Shown here piece by piece: positions 34,362-44,637 of a DNA stretch of 64,000 bases. The notes beneath the pieces are model-generated. The model worked only from the letters and a program-made list of their open reading frames with translations, made no database searches and was not told the DNA's origin. The translations under genes and the position numbers were made by a program. The DNA is taken from the NCBI GenBank assembly GCA_051025295.1, contig JBMGJV010000011.1; one strand, written 5' to 3'. The first letter of the stretch is position 1. Every line of letters begins with the position of its first letter. Source of the DNA: KBS-83 sp051025295 (lineage in GTDB: Bacteria > Acidobacteriota > Terriglobia > Terriglobales > Acidobacteriaceae).

Positions 34362-35844
34362 GGGTCTCCTGTCGTGACCGCCATTCGCGGCCCTCATGTC
34401 GATTGTCCGCCTGCGGCTCGGGATGCACCAGCATGCGGTAGACCTCCGGCCTGTCCAGCTTCAGCCGGTCTTCCAGCGCGGTGATCACATCGTGCACGCG
34501 ATGCATCGGCAGATCATCGGGAAGCGTGCAATGGCAGGACACGTGGAGGCGGTCGCCCGTGCGCGAGACCACGACGTCGTGAATGTCCAAAATCTGCGGC
34601 AGCGTCTCTGCCACCCGGCGCAGGTCCTCCTCGATCTGCCGGTCGCGCTCCACAACGGCCCCCGCCTCGATCGTCGCAGGCGTGCTCTCGATGTGGGTGA
34701 GCACATCACTGACTTCGGGCGCGGCACGATACATCTGTGCTTCCAGCTCGCAGACGAAGCGATGCGCCTCGAGCAGTGGCAGAGACTCGTCCACTTCGAC
34801 GTGCTGCTCTACCCTCAGCCCATTGCTCTCCTGCTGCACGCTCAAATCATGGAGTGTGACGTTGTTTCTTGCCGCAGTCCCGCGGATGCGGTCGAAGATG
34901 CTCTCCCCCTTCACCTGCCGCGGGACGGTGCGCACCATCACATCGCAGCCGGGCATCGCTGTCTTGACGGCAGCGGTGATCTGCTGCACGAGCGCCTCGA
35001 TGTGCTCGGCCGTGTCAAAGCGCGGTACAGCAACGCTGAGCTCCGCGAAGGTCTTGTTTCCAGACAGGCGGACCCGCAACTGCTCGATGCCGACCACACC
35101 ATCAACGCGATCCACCGCACGCACGATACGCTGCCGCGAGCCGGCCGGGGCAGCGTCCAGCAATTCGTCCGTTGTGCGGCGTGCCAGCCCCCAGGCGAAA
35201 CGAAGAATGATCGCAGACACCGCAAGCGCCGCGAGTGGATCCGCGAAGTGCAGCCAGCCGATGTGAAAGCGTACGCCGGCGTACGAGGCTGCCAGCCCGA
35301 GCGCGACCGCGGTGCTTGACCAGATGTCGGAGGCAAAGTGCAGCGCATCTGCCTCAAGTGCGGGGGACCCCACCTCGTTCGCGACCTGGCGCAGTGCGCG
35401 CGAGCGGCTGAGATCAACCGCGATCGAAAGCGCGAGCACTGCAAAGGGCCACGGCGAGAAGCGCACCGCGACCGGCGCTACGAAGATGCGGAGGATGGCT
35501 TCGATGGTGATCCAAAGGCAGGACGCACCCATCAGAAACGTCTCTGTGAATGCGGAGAGCGTCTCTACTTTGGCGTGCCCGTACATGTGGTCTTCATCGG
35601 CAGGCTTTCCGGAGATGCGCACCGAGATCAGGGTGAGTGCGGCGCCCAGCAGGTCGAGCCCCGAATGCGCGGCATCGGACAGCATCCCGAGGCTGCCCGT
35701 GATCAGTCCAGCCACCAATTTGAGCGCGGTCATGCCGCATGCCATCAGCAGCGAAAGCAGCGCAGCGCTGCGTTTCCGCTTCGCCGTAGCGGCGTCCGCT
35801 TGAGCGTCATTCGCGTATAACTCGCGAGTGGTTGGCTGCGCCAT
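34306..35844 (-). CDS. Cation diffusion facilitator transporter with extended C-terminus
   Basis: A 512-residue metal-ion efflux pump of the CDF family; typical members have about 300 residues. Six hydrophobic helices (about residues 25-215) include SDAAHSGLDLLGAALTLISV and LEADALHFASDIWSS, which carry the usual Asp/His zinc-site residues. The C-terminal 290 residues appear to hold three successive ferredoxin-like ZT-dimer domains (RVDGVVGIEQLRVRLSGNK; NVTLHDLSVQQESNGLRVEQ; ILDIHDVVVSRTGDRLHVSC). ATG at 35844 is chosen over a GTG two codons earlier. Metal specificity unknown. Confidence 0.9.
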   Translation of the reverse strand: MAQPTTRELYANDAQADAATAKRKRSAALLSLLMACGMTALKLVAGLITGSLGMLSDAAHSGLDLLGAALTLISVRISGKPADEDHMYGHAKVETLSAFTETFLMGASCLWITIEAILRIFVAPVAVRFSPWPFAVLALSIAVDLSRSRALRQVANEVGSPALEADALHFASDIWSSTAVALGLAASYAGVRFHIGWLHFADPLAALAVSAIILRFAWGLARRTTDELLDAAPAGSRQRIVRAVDRVDGVVGIEQLRVRLSGNKTFAELSVAVPRFDTAEHIEALVQQITAAVKTAMPGCDVMVRTVPRQVKGESIFDRIRGTAARNNVTLHDLSVQQESNGLRVEQHVEVDESLPLLEAHRFVCELEAQMYRAAPEVSDVLTHIESTPATIEAGAVVERDRQIEEDLRRVAETLPQILDIHDVVVSRTGDRLHVSCHCTLPDDLPMHRVHDVITALEDRLKLDRPEVYRMLVHPEPQADNRHEGREWRSRQETHDREGRVAARAGVQSNIR

Positions 35845-35891
35845 GAACACAGCCTACACGCGGCTGCGCACAGGCAGCCACATCGGCTCTA

Positions 35892-36632
35892 TCACTCTGG
35901 TCTGCGGGCGGTGTAGAGTCCGGCGATCCCGAATGTGTAGGGCGTCCAACGGACCTCGCGAAAGCCGACGCGCTCCAGCGTGCGCAGCATTTCCGGCGGA
36001 GCGGGGAAGCGCGCGACAGAAGAGGGAAGGTAGGCGTAGGCGCCGGCAGAGCCGGAGAGTAGCCGGCCGATGCGTGGGAGAATGCTGCGGAAGTAAAACG
36101 TGTACAGCTTGCCGAGAAAGCCGCCGGGCTCGCTGAAGTCGAGAATGCCAAGCGTTGCCCCGGGCGCGAGCACTCGGTAGAACTCGCGGAGTCCGGATTC
36201 GTAATTAGACAAATTGCGAAACCCGAAGGCAGTCGTCAGCAGGTCGAGCGAGCCATCGCGCAATGGCAACTGCAACGCGTCTCCCTCGACGGCGATCGCC
36301 TGTGCGGCGAACTTGCGCGCGCCGCGCAGCAACATCTGGTGCGAGAAGTCGATCGCCAGGATCGGTGTAGCGTCCACCTTGCGTTGCCGCAGCAGGGCGC
36401 GCGTCATATCTCCGGTGCCACAGCAGATATCCGCGATGCATGCCTCGGGCCGAGCCAGGATACTGCGAAATCGTCGCGCGGTGCGCCACCACCACAGCCG
36501 GTCGATCGAGCCCGAAAGCACGTGGTTCAGCAGGTCGTAGCGGGGCGCGATGTCATCGAACATCGCCTGAACCGCGGCCGCGGCATCCTGCTCACTGCGC
36601 GCGCCCTCGGGCCGGGCTCCGGGTGCGGCCAT
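35892..36632 (-). CDS. ubiE: Demethylmenaquinone/ubiquinone biosynthesis C-methyltransferase (UbiE/MenG)
   Basis: A 246-residue SAM methyltransferase for the last C-methylation of menaquinone. Signatures are MFDDIAPRYDLLNHVLS, the SAM loop IADICCGTGDMTRALL, the family block GFRNLSNYESGLREFYRVL and GILDFSEPGGFLGKLY. Menaquinone is the likely quinone in this kind of organism, so the MenG reaction is inferred. The ATG at 36632 overlaps the aroB stop by one base (TGATG), so the two chorismate-linked pathways share a transcript. Confidence 0.94.
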   Translation of the reverse strand: MAAPGARPEGARSEQDAAAAVQAMFDDIAPRYDLLNHVLSGSIDRLWWWRTARRFRSILARPEACIADICCGTGDMTRALLRQRKVDATPILAIDFSHQMLLRGARKFAAQAIAVEGDALQLPLRDGSLDLLTTAFGFRNLSNYESGLREFYRVLAPGATLGILDFSEPGGFLGKLYTFYFRSILPRIGRLLSGSAGAYAYLPSSVARFPAPPEMLRTLERVGFREVRWTPYTFGIAGLYTARRPE

Positions 36633-37723
36633 CAGCGGTCTAGCCGCAGCCCGCACGTGATGGCGCGGAGCAGTTCCTGATCGGTCACGTCCTTTGCAAC
36701 GTAGGCGTGGCCGATGGCAGAGAGCAGCACATAGTGACGCACACCGGCGACGTGCTTCTTGTCGCCCGCCGAAGCATGCAGCAGGCGCCGCGCTGACAAC
36801 TTCGGCAACGGCGGTAGCTCCAGCGCATCGATGGCGGCCAGGCAGCGGTCCGCATCGACATTCGGCAGACCCCTGCCGCGGCTGACTTCCACAGCCACTC
36901 GCATTCCCCAGCCCACCGCCTCGCCGTGTAGCAGCGTGCGGTATTTTGTCACTGCCTCGATAGCATGGCCAATGGTGTGGCCGAAGTTGAGCAGCATGCG
37001 GCGTCCGGACTCGCGCTCGTCCTGCTCGACGACGTGCGCCTTGATGCGAATCGATTCCGCGATCACATGATCGAGCGCATCCGCACGCTGCGTGAGCAGG
37101 TCCGTGCTGTGCTGCTCGATGTATTCGAAGAGCGTTCGATCGCAGATCAGGCCAGCCTTCAGGCTCTCGTAGAGCCCAGCGCGCAGCTCCGCCGGGGGCA
37201 GTGTGCGCAGCACCGCGGTGTCTGCCAGTACCAGGCGCGGATGGTGGAAGCTGCCGATGAGGTTTTTGCCGACGCTGAGGTTCACGCCCGTCTTGCCGCC
37301 GACGGATGAGTCGACCTGCGCCAGCAGCGTCGTCGGCACCTGCACGTACTCGATGCCGCGCATGTAGATCGCAGCGAGAAACCCGCCGAGGTCGCCAACC
37401 ACGCCGCCCCCGAATGCGATCAGCACGGAACGGCGGTCGGCGCCGTAACGAGCCATCTGTTGGGCCAGCCGCTCCACCACCGCGAGCCGCTTGTGCTGCT
37501 CACCCGCTGGCAGGAGCAGCAGCGTGGGGTGCGCATCGGTTGTGAAGCCGCGAAGAAATGTGTCGGACCAGAGGGTCCAAATCTCGGGCGAGGTCAGGAC
37601 AAAGGAGCGCCGCCGCTGACCATTTGCGAGTGCCTCGACATACTGTCCCAAATCGGCGAGCAAACCCGCGCCCAGGTGAACGGGATAGGTGCTCGACGAG
37701 ACCTGGATCGGGAGAGTGCGCAC
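36632..37723 (-). CDS. aroB: 3-dehydroquinate synthase
   Basis: A 363-residue NAD-dependent enzyme making 3-dehydroquinate from DAHP, the second step of the shikimate pathway. Diagnostic blocks are GGGVVGDLGGFLAAIYMRG (about residues 104-122), PTTLLAQVDSSVGGKTGVN with the active-site Lys, the metal ligand region LLNFGHTIGHAIE and GEAVGWGMRVAVE. It is followed directly by ubiE. Its upstream neighbour on the opposite strand is nadB, 73 bases away. Confidence 0.97.
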   Translation of the reverse strand: MRTLPIQVSSSTYPVHLGAGLLADLGQYVEALANGQRRRSFVLTSPEIWTLWSDTFLRGFTTDAHPTLLLLPAGEQHKRLAVVERLAQQMARYGADRRSVLIAFGGGVVGDLGGFLAAIYMRGIEYVQVPTTLLAQVDSSVGGKTGVNLSVGKNLIGSFHHPRLVLADTAVLRTLPPAELRAGLYESLKAGLICDRTLFEYIEQHSTDLLTQRADALDHVIAESIRIKAHVVEQDERESGRRMLLNFGHTIGHAIEAVTKYRTLLHGEAVGWGMRVAVEVSRGRGLPNVDADRCLAAIDALELPPLPKLSARRLLHASAGDKKHVAGVRHYVLLSAIGHAYVAKDVTDQELLRAITCGLRLDR

Positions 37724-37796
37724 TCGAGATTCATCGTACCGCAGGCACTTGCACGGTTCGATTTCAGCCCCGCGGCCGTGGTGTTAGCCTTCGCTC

Positions 37797-39422
<1,626 letters not shown>

Positions 39423-39431
<9 letters not shown>

Positions 39432-40292
39432 CTTGGGCGTGTGGTGACCAGGCAGCAGGGAAGCGGCCGCAAAGATCGCGACCGTGCCGACGATGATCAC
39501 CAGCGACCAGATGGTCGGCACAGTGACCCAGCGCGCGACCAGCATCTTGACGCCGACAAACGCCAGCACCAGCGCCAGGCCATAGCGCAGCCGGTGCAGC
39601 CGCTGCATCAGGCCGCGCAGCACGAAGTAGAGCGAGCGCAGGCCTAGGATCGCGAAGATGTTTGACGTGTAGACCAGGAAGGTGTCGCGCGTGATGCTGA
39701 GCACGGCCGGCACCGAGTCGATCGCGAAGACAACGTCAGTCAGTTCGATCGCGATGATCGCGAGCGCGAATGGCGAGAGGGCAAACCTGCGACGCTCCAG
39801 CCACTTGCCGATGCCTGACGGGGTGCTGCGTCCCTTCTTCTCATGGAAGATCCGCCACGCAGCATACAGCAGCAGTACGCCGAAGATGGTCTGCACCCAC
39901 TCGTAGCGGCTCAGGATCGCAACGCCGGCCACGATGAAGAGTCCACGCAACACGATCGCGCCGAGCACACCGTAGAGCAATGCGCGGTGTTGATCGCCTC
40001 CAGAGAGGCCGAAGCTGTCGAACAGCAGCAGGAAGACGAACAGGTTATCGATCGAGAGCGACGCTTCGAGCACATACCCGGACAGAAACTGAAGTGCGTG
40101 CTCCGTGCCTTGCGTGTGGCGAATGAACAGCGCGAATGCGACGGCCAGAACCGCCAGGATGATGGTCCATCCGAGCGCAACGCGCACGCGCGGGCCCTGA
40201 GGGCGGTGGCTGATCGCGTAGTCAACGCCGAGCAGCACGACGACGATGACGTGAAAGCCGATCCAGTAAGAGAGCGGGGCACCAGCCAGCAT
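39423..40292 (-). CDS. TerC/Alx family integral membrane protein
   Basis: A 289-residue membrane protein with about eight helices. The two TerC signatures, each with intramembrane acidic residues, are SLSIDNLFVFLLLFDSFG (about residues 86-103) and TDVVFAIDSVPAVLSIT (about 198-214). Family members such as Alx and MeeF/MeeY export manganese or help metalate secreted proteins. Its stop overlaps the convergent nadB by nine bases. It may be read with the Tat genes just upstream (six-base gap to the M28 gene). Confidence 0.92.
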
Positions 40293-40298
40293 GAGGTG

Positions 40299-41201
40299 TT
40301 ACCGAGTGTTGAGCAGGTGCAGGGTCTCGAGGAAGACCGCGCCTGAGATGGTCAGGCTTTTCGCGCTTATCTTGTCCAGCGTGTCCTCGGGCGTGTGGTG
40401 CCATCCGTCTGAGTGCGTCGCATCGCGCGGCCCATAGTCCACATCGATGACATCGGCAGACGGAACGCCGCGCTGCACAAATGGATTGAAGTCGTCGAGC
40501 TCGTCACCGGATGTTTTGAAGAAGTGGCTTGCATTGCCGGTCTTCTTCGCCGCTTCGTAGATCACGTCTTCGATGGCAGGCGTCGCGTTGGTGATGCGAG
40601 AGACATTGAGATCGCGGTCGCCGATCATGTCTGCCAGAACGAACGCCTTGATCTTCTTCAGCGTGCCGTCGTTCTGCCACTTCGCCGCTAGGTGCCGGCT
40701 GCCGTACAGGGAGTCGGAGCCGGTCCACTGCTCGCCCACGGACTCTTCTCCATCGAAGAAGACGAGCCAAACGCTGTAGCCGTCGAGCGTGCGGCCACGC
40801 AGATGATTGGCCACCTCAAGCAGCAGGCCGCTCGTTGCCGCGCCGTCGTTCGCACCTGCAAAGGATGTGGTGCGCAGCCAATAGTTGGTCTCGTAGTGCG
40901 TTGCCAGCACGATCACGCCATCTCTTTTCCCGGGAAAGCGCACGATGAAGTTGGTCATCTGCTGCGGCCCGGCGGGCGTGCTCGCGACGAAGCTGTCGGC
41001 CTCAAGCTGGTCATGCGCGAACTGCTTGCGCAGGAAGTTCTGTGCGCACAGCAGGCCTGCGCTGCCGTTGAAGCGCGGGCCGCACGTCAGCATCTGTCGT
41101 GCGTAGTCGTAGGCTCGTTGCCCGCTGAACGCGGTCGCCGGCTGTGCGGACAGCAGCCCAGGCGACAGTAGCAGCAAAAGCAGCAGCAGACGCGTGAGCA
41201 T
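40299..41201 (-). CDS. M28-family enzyme with glutaminyl-peptide cyclotransferase signature
   Basis: A 300-residue exported zinc hydrolase-fold protein. The signal peptide is MLTRLLLLLLLLSPGLLSAQ. Zinc and catalytic positions expected for M28 are present: ATHYET (His), GANDGAATSG (Asp), FDGEES (Glu pair), LADMIGD (Asp) and HHTPEDTLDKI (His). The stretch FFDGEESVGEQW followed by SDSLYGSRHLAAKW closely resembles animal-type glutaminyl cyclases, as does FVASTPAGPQQMTNFI. It may therefore form N-terminal pyroglutamate on exported proteins rather than cleave peptides. The ATG overlaps the tatC stop by one base. Confidence 0.85.
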   Translation of the reverse strand: MLTRLLLLLLLLSPGLLSAQPATAFSGQRAYDYARQMLTCGPRFNGSAGLLCAQNFLRKQFAHDQLEADSFVASTPAGPQQMTNFIVRFPGKRDGVIVLATHYETNYWLRTTSFAGANDGAATSGLLLEVANHLRGRTLDGYSVWLVFFDGEESVGEQWTGSDSLYGSRHLAAKWQNDGTLKKIKAFVLADMIGDRDLNVSRITNATPAIEDVIYEAAKKTGNASHFFKTSGDELDDFNPFVQRGVPSADVIDVDYGPRDATHSDGWHHTPEDTLDKISAKSLTISGAVFLETLHLLNTR

Positions 41202-42010
41202 CAGGCGCTTGCCTCCTGCTTCTTCCGATCGCGGCGCGCCGGGTGGACCAGGTACGCCACGCCGATGCCAACCAGGTAAAGCAGCAGCATGGGCATGGCG
41301 AACACGCATACCTGGAAGGGGTCCGGCGTGGGCGCAATGGCTGCGGCAATGATCACGATGATCAGGATGGCATAGCGCAGGTTCTTCCACAGCCAGCGCG
41401 GGCTGACGATGCCGAACAGGGCGAGAAAGAAGATCAGGATGGGCAGCTCAAAGCTCGCGCCGAGGCCGAGTACGACCGTGGTGAACAGGTCAGCGTACTC
41501 GCTGATCGTCACCATCGGCTGGAACTGCTTGCCGTAGCCGAGCAGAAAGTCCAGTGCGCCGGGATAGACGTAGTGGTAGCCGAACCACGCGCCAGCCAGG
41601 AACAGGCCGACCGTCGCCGACATGAACGGAAGCACGTAACGCTTCTCGTTGCGATAAAGCCCAGGCGAGATGAACAGCCAGATCTGGAACAGGATGAATG
41701 GCGACGCGAAGATGGCGCCGCCGATAAAGCTCAGCTTCAGGTAGAAATTGAACGGCTCAATTGGGTTGAGGTAGACGAGCTGCGGATTCAGGTGATGCCG
41801 CGCCAGCGCGACGGTGATCGGTCGCTGCATCAGGTCGGCAATCTTGTCGTGGAAGTAGTACGCAATGAAGAAGCCGACCACGAGATAAAGCGCCGAGTGG
41901 ATCAGCCTGCGGCGCAATTCCTCAAGATGCTCGATCAGGCTCATGCCTGGCAGCTCGGCGCGTTCGGAGACAGCGGTGCGGGCGCGGTCGATCAGGTCGT
42001 CATCAGCCAT
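41201..42010 (-). CDS. tatC: Sec-independent protein translocase subunit TatC
   Basis: A 269-residue polytopic membrane protein, the twin-arginine signal receptor. It starts with a soluble N-terminus holding SLIEHLEELRRRLIHSALYL (about residues 24-43) and has six helices. The loop blocks NPIEPFNFYLKLSFIGG (about 81-97) and FELPILIFFLALFGIVSP are conserved TatC sequences. It overlaps the upstream TatA/B-like gene by eight bases. Tat substrates in this window include the DUF1680 enzyme and two ferritin-like proteins. Confidence 0.97.
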   Translation of the reverse strand: MADDDLIDRARTAVSERAELPGMSLIEHLEELRRRLIHSALYLVVGFFIAYYFHDKIADLMQRPITVALARHHLNPQLVYLNPIEPFNFYLKLSFIGGAIFASPFILFQIWLFISPGLYRNEKRYVLPFMSATVGLFLAGAWFGYHYVYPGALDFLLGYGKQFQPMVTISEYADLFTTVVLGLGASFELPILIFFLALFGIVSPRWLWKNLRYAILIIVIIAAAIAPTPDPFQVCVFAMPMLLLYLVGIGVAYLVHPARRDRKKQEASA

Positions 42011-42596
42011 GGTGCGTGGGAACGGGGCGACTCGCAGCCCCCTCCTCTCGCTCCGTTCCGCCTGTGTCGCTTTGGGTCGCAGCCTGTTCGGCTGCAGCGG
42101 CCTGCATGGCTGCCTGCGCGTTCGCCTCGAGCTCTTCCATCGGTCCGGTTGAAGCAGCGGTCAGGGCTGCGTCGACCTCAGCGCCGCGATACGGAGGGCG
42201 GCTGCTGACCGGGGCACCGGTGGACGGGGGCAGGATGCTCGGGCCGGCGTCTGTTGCCGTCTCGGCCGGAGCCGCGCTTATGGTGCTGTCTGAGGAGATG
42301 GCGACGGGAGTGGCCGGTTGCGGCGTGGCTGCCGTCTGCAGCTGCTTCTGCCGTTCTGCCTGCTCGGCCACCCGCAACTCCTCTTCAATCTGGAACTTGA
42401 AGTCGTTCGAGGCCTTGCGGAATTCGTAGAGCAGCTTGCCGACCTGCCGGCTGATCTCGGGCAGCCGCTTGGGGCCGAAGACGATCAGCGCGAGCACGAC
42501 GATCAGCAGCGTGTCGCCCACGCCAAAGGTCGCCAGCCGCAGGGTGGGCTGGGACGCGGGAACCAGGTGAATGAACAGGATGGCGGACAGCGGCAT
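42003..42596 (-). CDS. Twin-arginine translocase TatA/TatB-family subunit
   Basis: A 197-residue single-pass protein. The helix and hinge GVGDTLLIVVLALIVFGPKR with LPEISRQVGK (about residues 25-55) are the TatA/B signature. An amphipathic helix follows (about 50-80), then a long Ala/Pro/Thr-rich acidic tail. The long tail and LPEI block favour TatB. Unusually, about 25 partly hydrophobic residues precede the helix; the usual start is nearly at the helix. The ATG is preceded by TTGAGA. It is directly coupled to tatC. Confidence 0.85.
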   Translation of the reverse strand: MPLSAILFIHLVPASQPTLRLATFGVGDTLLIVVLALIVFGPKRLPEISRQVGKLLYEFRKASNDFKFQIEEELRVAEQAERQKQLQTAATPQPATPVAISSDSTISAAPAETATDAGPSILPPSTGAPVSSRPPYRGAEVDAALTAASTGPMEELEANAQAAMQAAAAEQAATQSDTGGTEREEGAASRPVPTHHG

Positions 42597-42831
42597 TCGT
42601 CTCAACTATACCCGTCCGTTCGCTCGGCGTGACAGCCGCCCCGGAGCATCCCTGTGTGTCCGGTGCGGTGTCGCCCTGCTCCGGCCGGCACGTGCCTGCT
42701 AAGTGACGGAAGGCACAGGGCGGACCGGCCTGTTCTGTATTACACTCTGGTGAAAAGAGGCGCACGTCCAGCACGCAAGAATGACGCGGGTTTTGCGTCA
42801 AACCCTGCCGGATGCGCATCTGCTGTAACGA

Positions 42832-42949
42832 GGTTGCAACATCCCCGCTGGTTGGGCGAGGCCCCGGTCTCGCAGCGAATCGGCTGCAACCCGAACGTGC
42901 TTTCAACATCCCCGTTCGGCGCCCTCACCGGGCGGCTGGACTGAAGGCG
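42832..42949 (+). promoter_or_regulatory. NAD+-I riboswitch (nadA motif), two tandem domains
   Basis: Two similar structured units stand in tandem just before nadA. Domain 1 (42832-42891) closes with GGTTGCA/TGCAACC and holds ACATCCCCG, then GCTG...CGGC and GCGAG...CTCGC helices and the bulge CAGCGAAT. Domain 2 (about 42898-42949) closes with GCTTTCA/TGAAGGC, repeats CAACATCCCCG and has a GCCC...GGGC helix. This matches my recollection of the acidobacterial nadA-motif RNA, whose domain 1 binds the ADP part of NAD+. The 3' strand of the domain 2 stem contains the GAAGG likely to bind ribosomes, 10 bases before the nadA ATG, so ligand binding should block translation. The 235 bases upstream (42597-42831) show no gene. 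Confidence 0.9.
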
Positions 42950-42957
42950 GAACAAAG

Positions 42958-44139
42958 ATGGACCTGCTGCTGGAAGAGACTACTGCGGACGTGCGTGCGG
43001 GCGAAGCCTGCTCTCTTGAGAGTTACCTCACGCTACCCGACAACACCATGGATGCCCGCATTGCGGCCGCACGCGCGGCGCTCGGGAGCACCACCGTGCT
43101 GCTCGGCCACCACTACCAGCGCGATGAGGTGATCCGCTTCGCCGACTACACCGGCGATTCCTACCGGCTGTCGAAGATCGCGGCCGAGACGGACGCCCGC
43201 TACGTCGTCTTCTGCGGCGTGCACTTCATGGCGGAGAGCGCCGATGTTCTCGGCAAGGCTGGCCAGCAGGTGATCCTGCCCGACCTGAACGCAGGCTGCT
43301 CCATGGCCGATATGGCCGAGATCAGCCAGGTGGAGGACTGCTGGGAGTCTCTGGGCCGTGCGGGTCTGGGCGAGGATACCGTCCTGCCGGTGACCTACAT
43401 GAACTCGACCGCCGCCATCAAAGCCTTCTGCGGCGAGCGTGGGGGCCTGGTCTGCACCTCCTCGAACGCGAAGCTCGCCTTTGAATGGGCCTTTGCGCGG
43501 CGCGAGAAGATCCTGTTTCTGCCCGACCAGCACCTGGGTCGCAACACGGCCTTCGCCATGGGCATTCCGCTAAACGAAATGGTGGTCTGGGACCCCTGGC
43601 AGATCGGCGGCGGCATCTCCCCCGAACGGCTGCGCGCTGCACGGGTGATTCTCTGGAAGGGTCACTGTTCGGTGCATCAGCGCTTTCTGCCCAGCCACGT
43701 AGACACAATGCGCGCCAAGTACGAAGGCATTCAGGTGATCGTGCATCCGGAGTGCCGCTGGGAAGTGTGCCAGAAGGCAGATGCCCTGGGCTCGACCGAA
43801 CGGATCATCGAGCTCGTCGACCGGGCGCCGGCCGGCAGTATTTTTGCGATCGGGACGGAGATCCATCTTGTCAACCGCCTGGCCCGTGAGTACGCGCCAC
43901 AGGGCAAGCTGGTGATGACGCTCGATGCGACTGGCTGCCTGTGCACCACCATGTACCGCATTTCGCCCCAGCACCTTGCATGGGCGCTTGAAAACCTGGT
44001 CGAGGGTCGGGTAGTGAACCGCATTCAGGTGGATGAAGATGTGAAACACTGGGCCCGGGTGGCGCTGGACCGCATGCTGGAGATTGCGCCGGCGAAAGCA
44101 GCAGCGCCCGCCGCATCTCCTGAAGCCCTCACCGCATGA
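42958..44139 (+). CDS. nadA: Quinolinate synthase
   Basis: A 393-residue [4Fe-4S] enzyme that condenses iminoaspartate with dihydroxyacetone phosphate to quinolinate. Conserved blocks are LLGHHYQRDEVIRFAD (about residues 48-63), FCGVHFMAESADVL, PDLNAGCSMADMAE with one cluster Cys, VTYMNSTAAIKAFCG, HPECRWEVC and DATGCLCTTM with further cluster Cys. Length is that of the long NadA form. Controlled by the NAD+-I riboswitch directly upstream. Works with NadB; nadC is not in the window. Confidence 0.97.
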   Translation: MDLLLEETTADVRAGEACSLESYLTLPDNTMDARIAAARAALGSTTVLLGHHYQRDEVIRFADYTGDSYRLSKIAAETDARYVVFCGVHFMAESADVLGKAGQQVILPDLNAGCSMADMAEISQVEDCWESLGRAGLGEDTVLPVTYMNSTAAIKAFCGERGGLVCTSSNAKLAFEWAFARREKILFLPDQHLGRNTAFAMGIPLNEMVVWDPWQIGGGISPERLRAARVILWKGHCSVHQRFLPSHVDTMRAKYEGIQVIVHPECRWEVCQKADALGSTERIIELVDRAPAGSIFAIGTEIHLVNRLAREYAPQGKLVMTLDATGCLCTTMYRISPQHLAWALENLVEGRVVNRIQVDEDVKHWARVALDRMLEIAPAKAAAPAASPEALTA

Positions 44140-44570
44140 AGACATTCACCCTTGAAGAGGCAAACGCACTGCTTCCGGTCGTCGAGTCACTACTCGACCG
44201 CGCCATGGAGGCGAAAGAGGCTGCAGAGCGGCTGGAGGGTGAACTCCAGTCGCTGCGCCAGCGCATCTTCATCGCTGGCGGCATGACTGTCGACGTTGCC
44301 GGGGTGGCGCGCAATCGCACCGAGGCTGAGTCGCACCTGCAGCGGGCCAAAGATGCGCTGGGTGAGATCGACTCCGTCGGCGTGCAGGTTAAGGACCTCG
44401 AGTCCGGGCTGCTCGACTTCCCGTGTCGCGTCGATGGGGAACTGGTGCTGCTCTGCTGGCGGCGGGGCGAGAGCCGCATCGAGTACTGGCACACCCTTGA
44501 GTCCGGCTTCCGCGGACGCCAGCCGCTCGATGAGCGCTTTGGCCGTGGCTGGCGCGAACGACCAAACTGA
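44136..44570 (+). CDS. DUF2203 domain-containing protein
   Basis: A 144-residue soluble protein of the uncharacterised DUF2203 family: KTFTLEEANALLPVVESLL, a charged helical middle (about residues 25-85), VKDLESGLLDFPCRVDGE and VLLCWRRGESRIEYWHTLES. The N-terminal two-thirds is probably a helical hairpin or coiled coil. The start overlaps the nadA stop by four bases (ATGA), so it should fall under the same NAD+ riboswitch transcript. No biochemical function is known to me. Confidence 0.9.
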   Translation: MKTFTLEEANALLPVVESLLDRAMEAKEAAERLEGELQSLRQRIFIAGGMTVDVAGVARNRTEAESHLQRAKDALGEIDSVGVQVKDLESGLLDFPCRVDGELVLLCWRRGESRIEYWHTLESGFRGRQPLDERFGRGWRERPN

Positions 44571-44637
44571 ACCGGGAACCCTCGTCTACCCAGCTTTCGG
44601 CATTGACAGCGCACGACGGGTATTTTCCAATCGAGAC

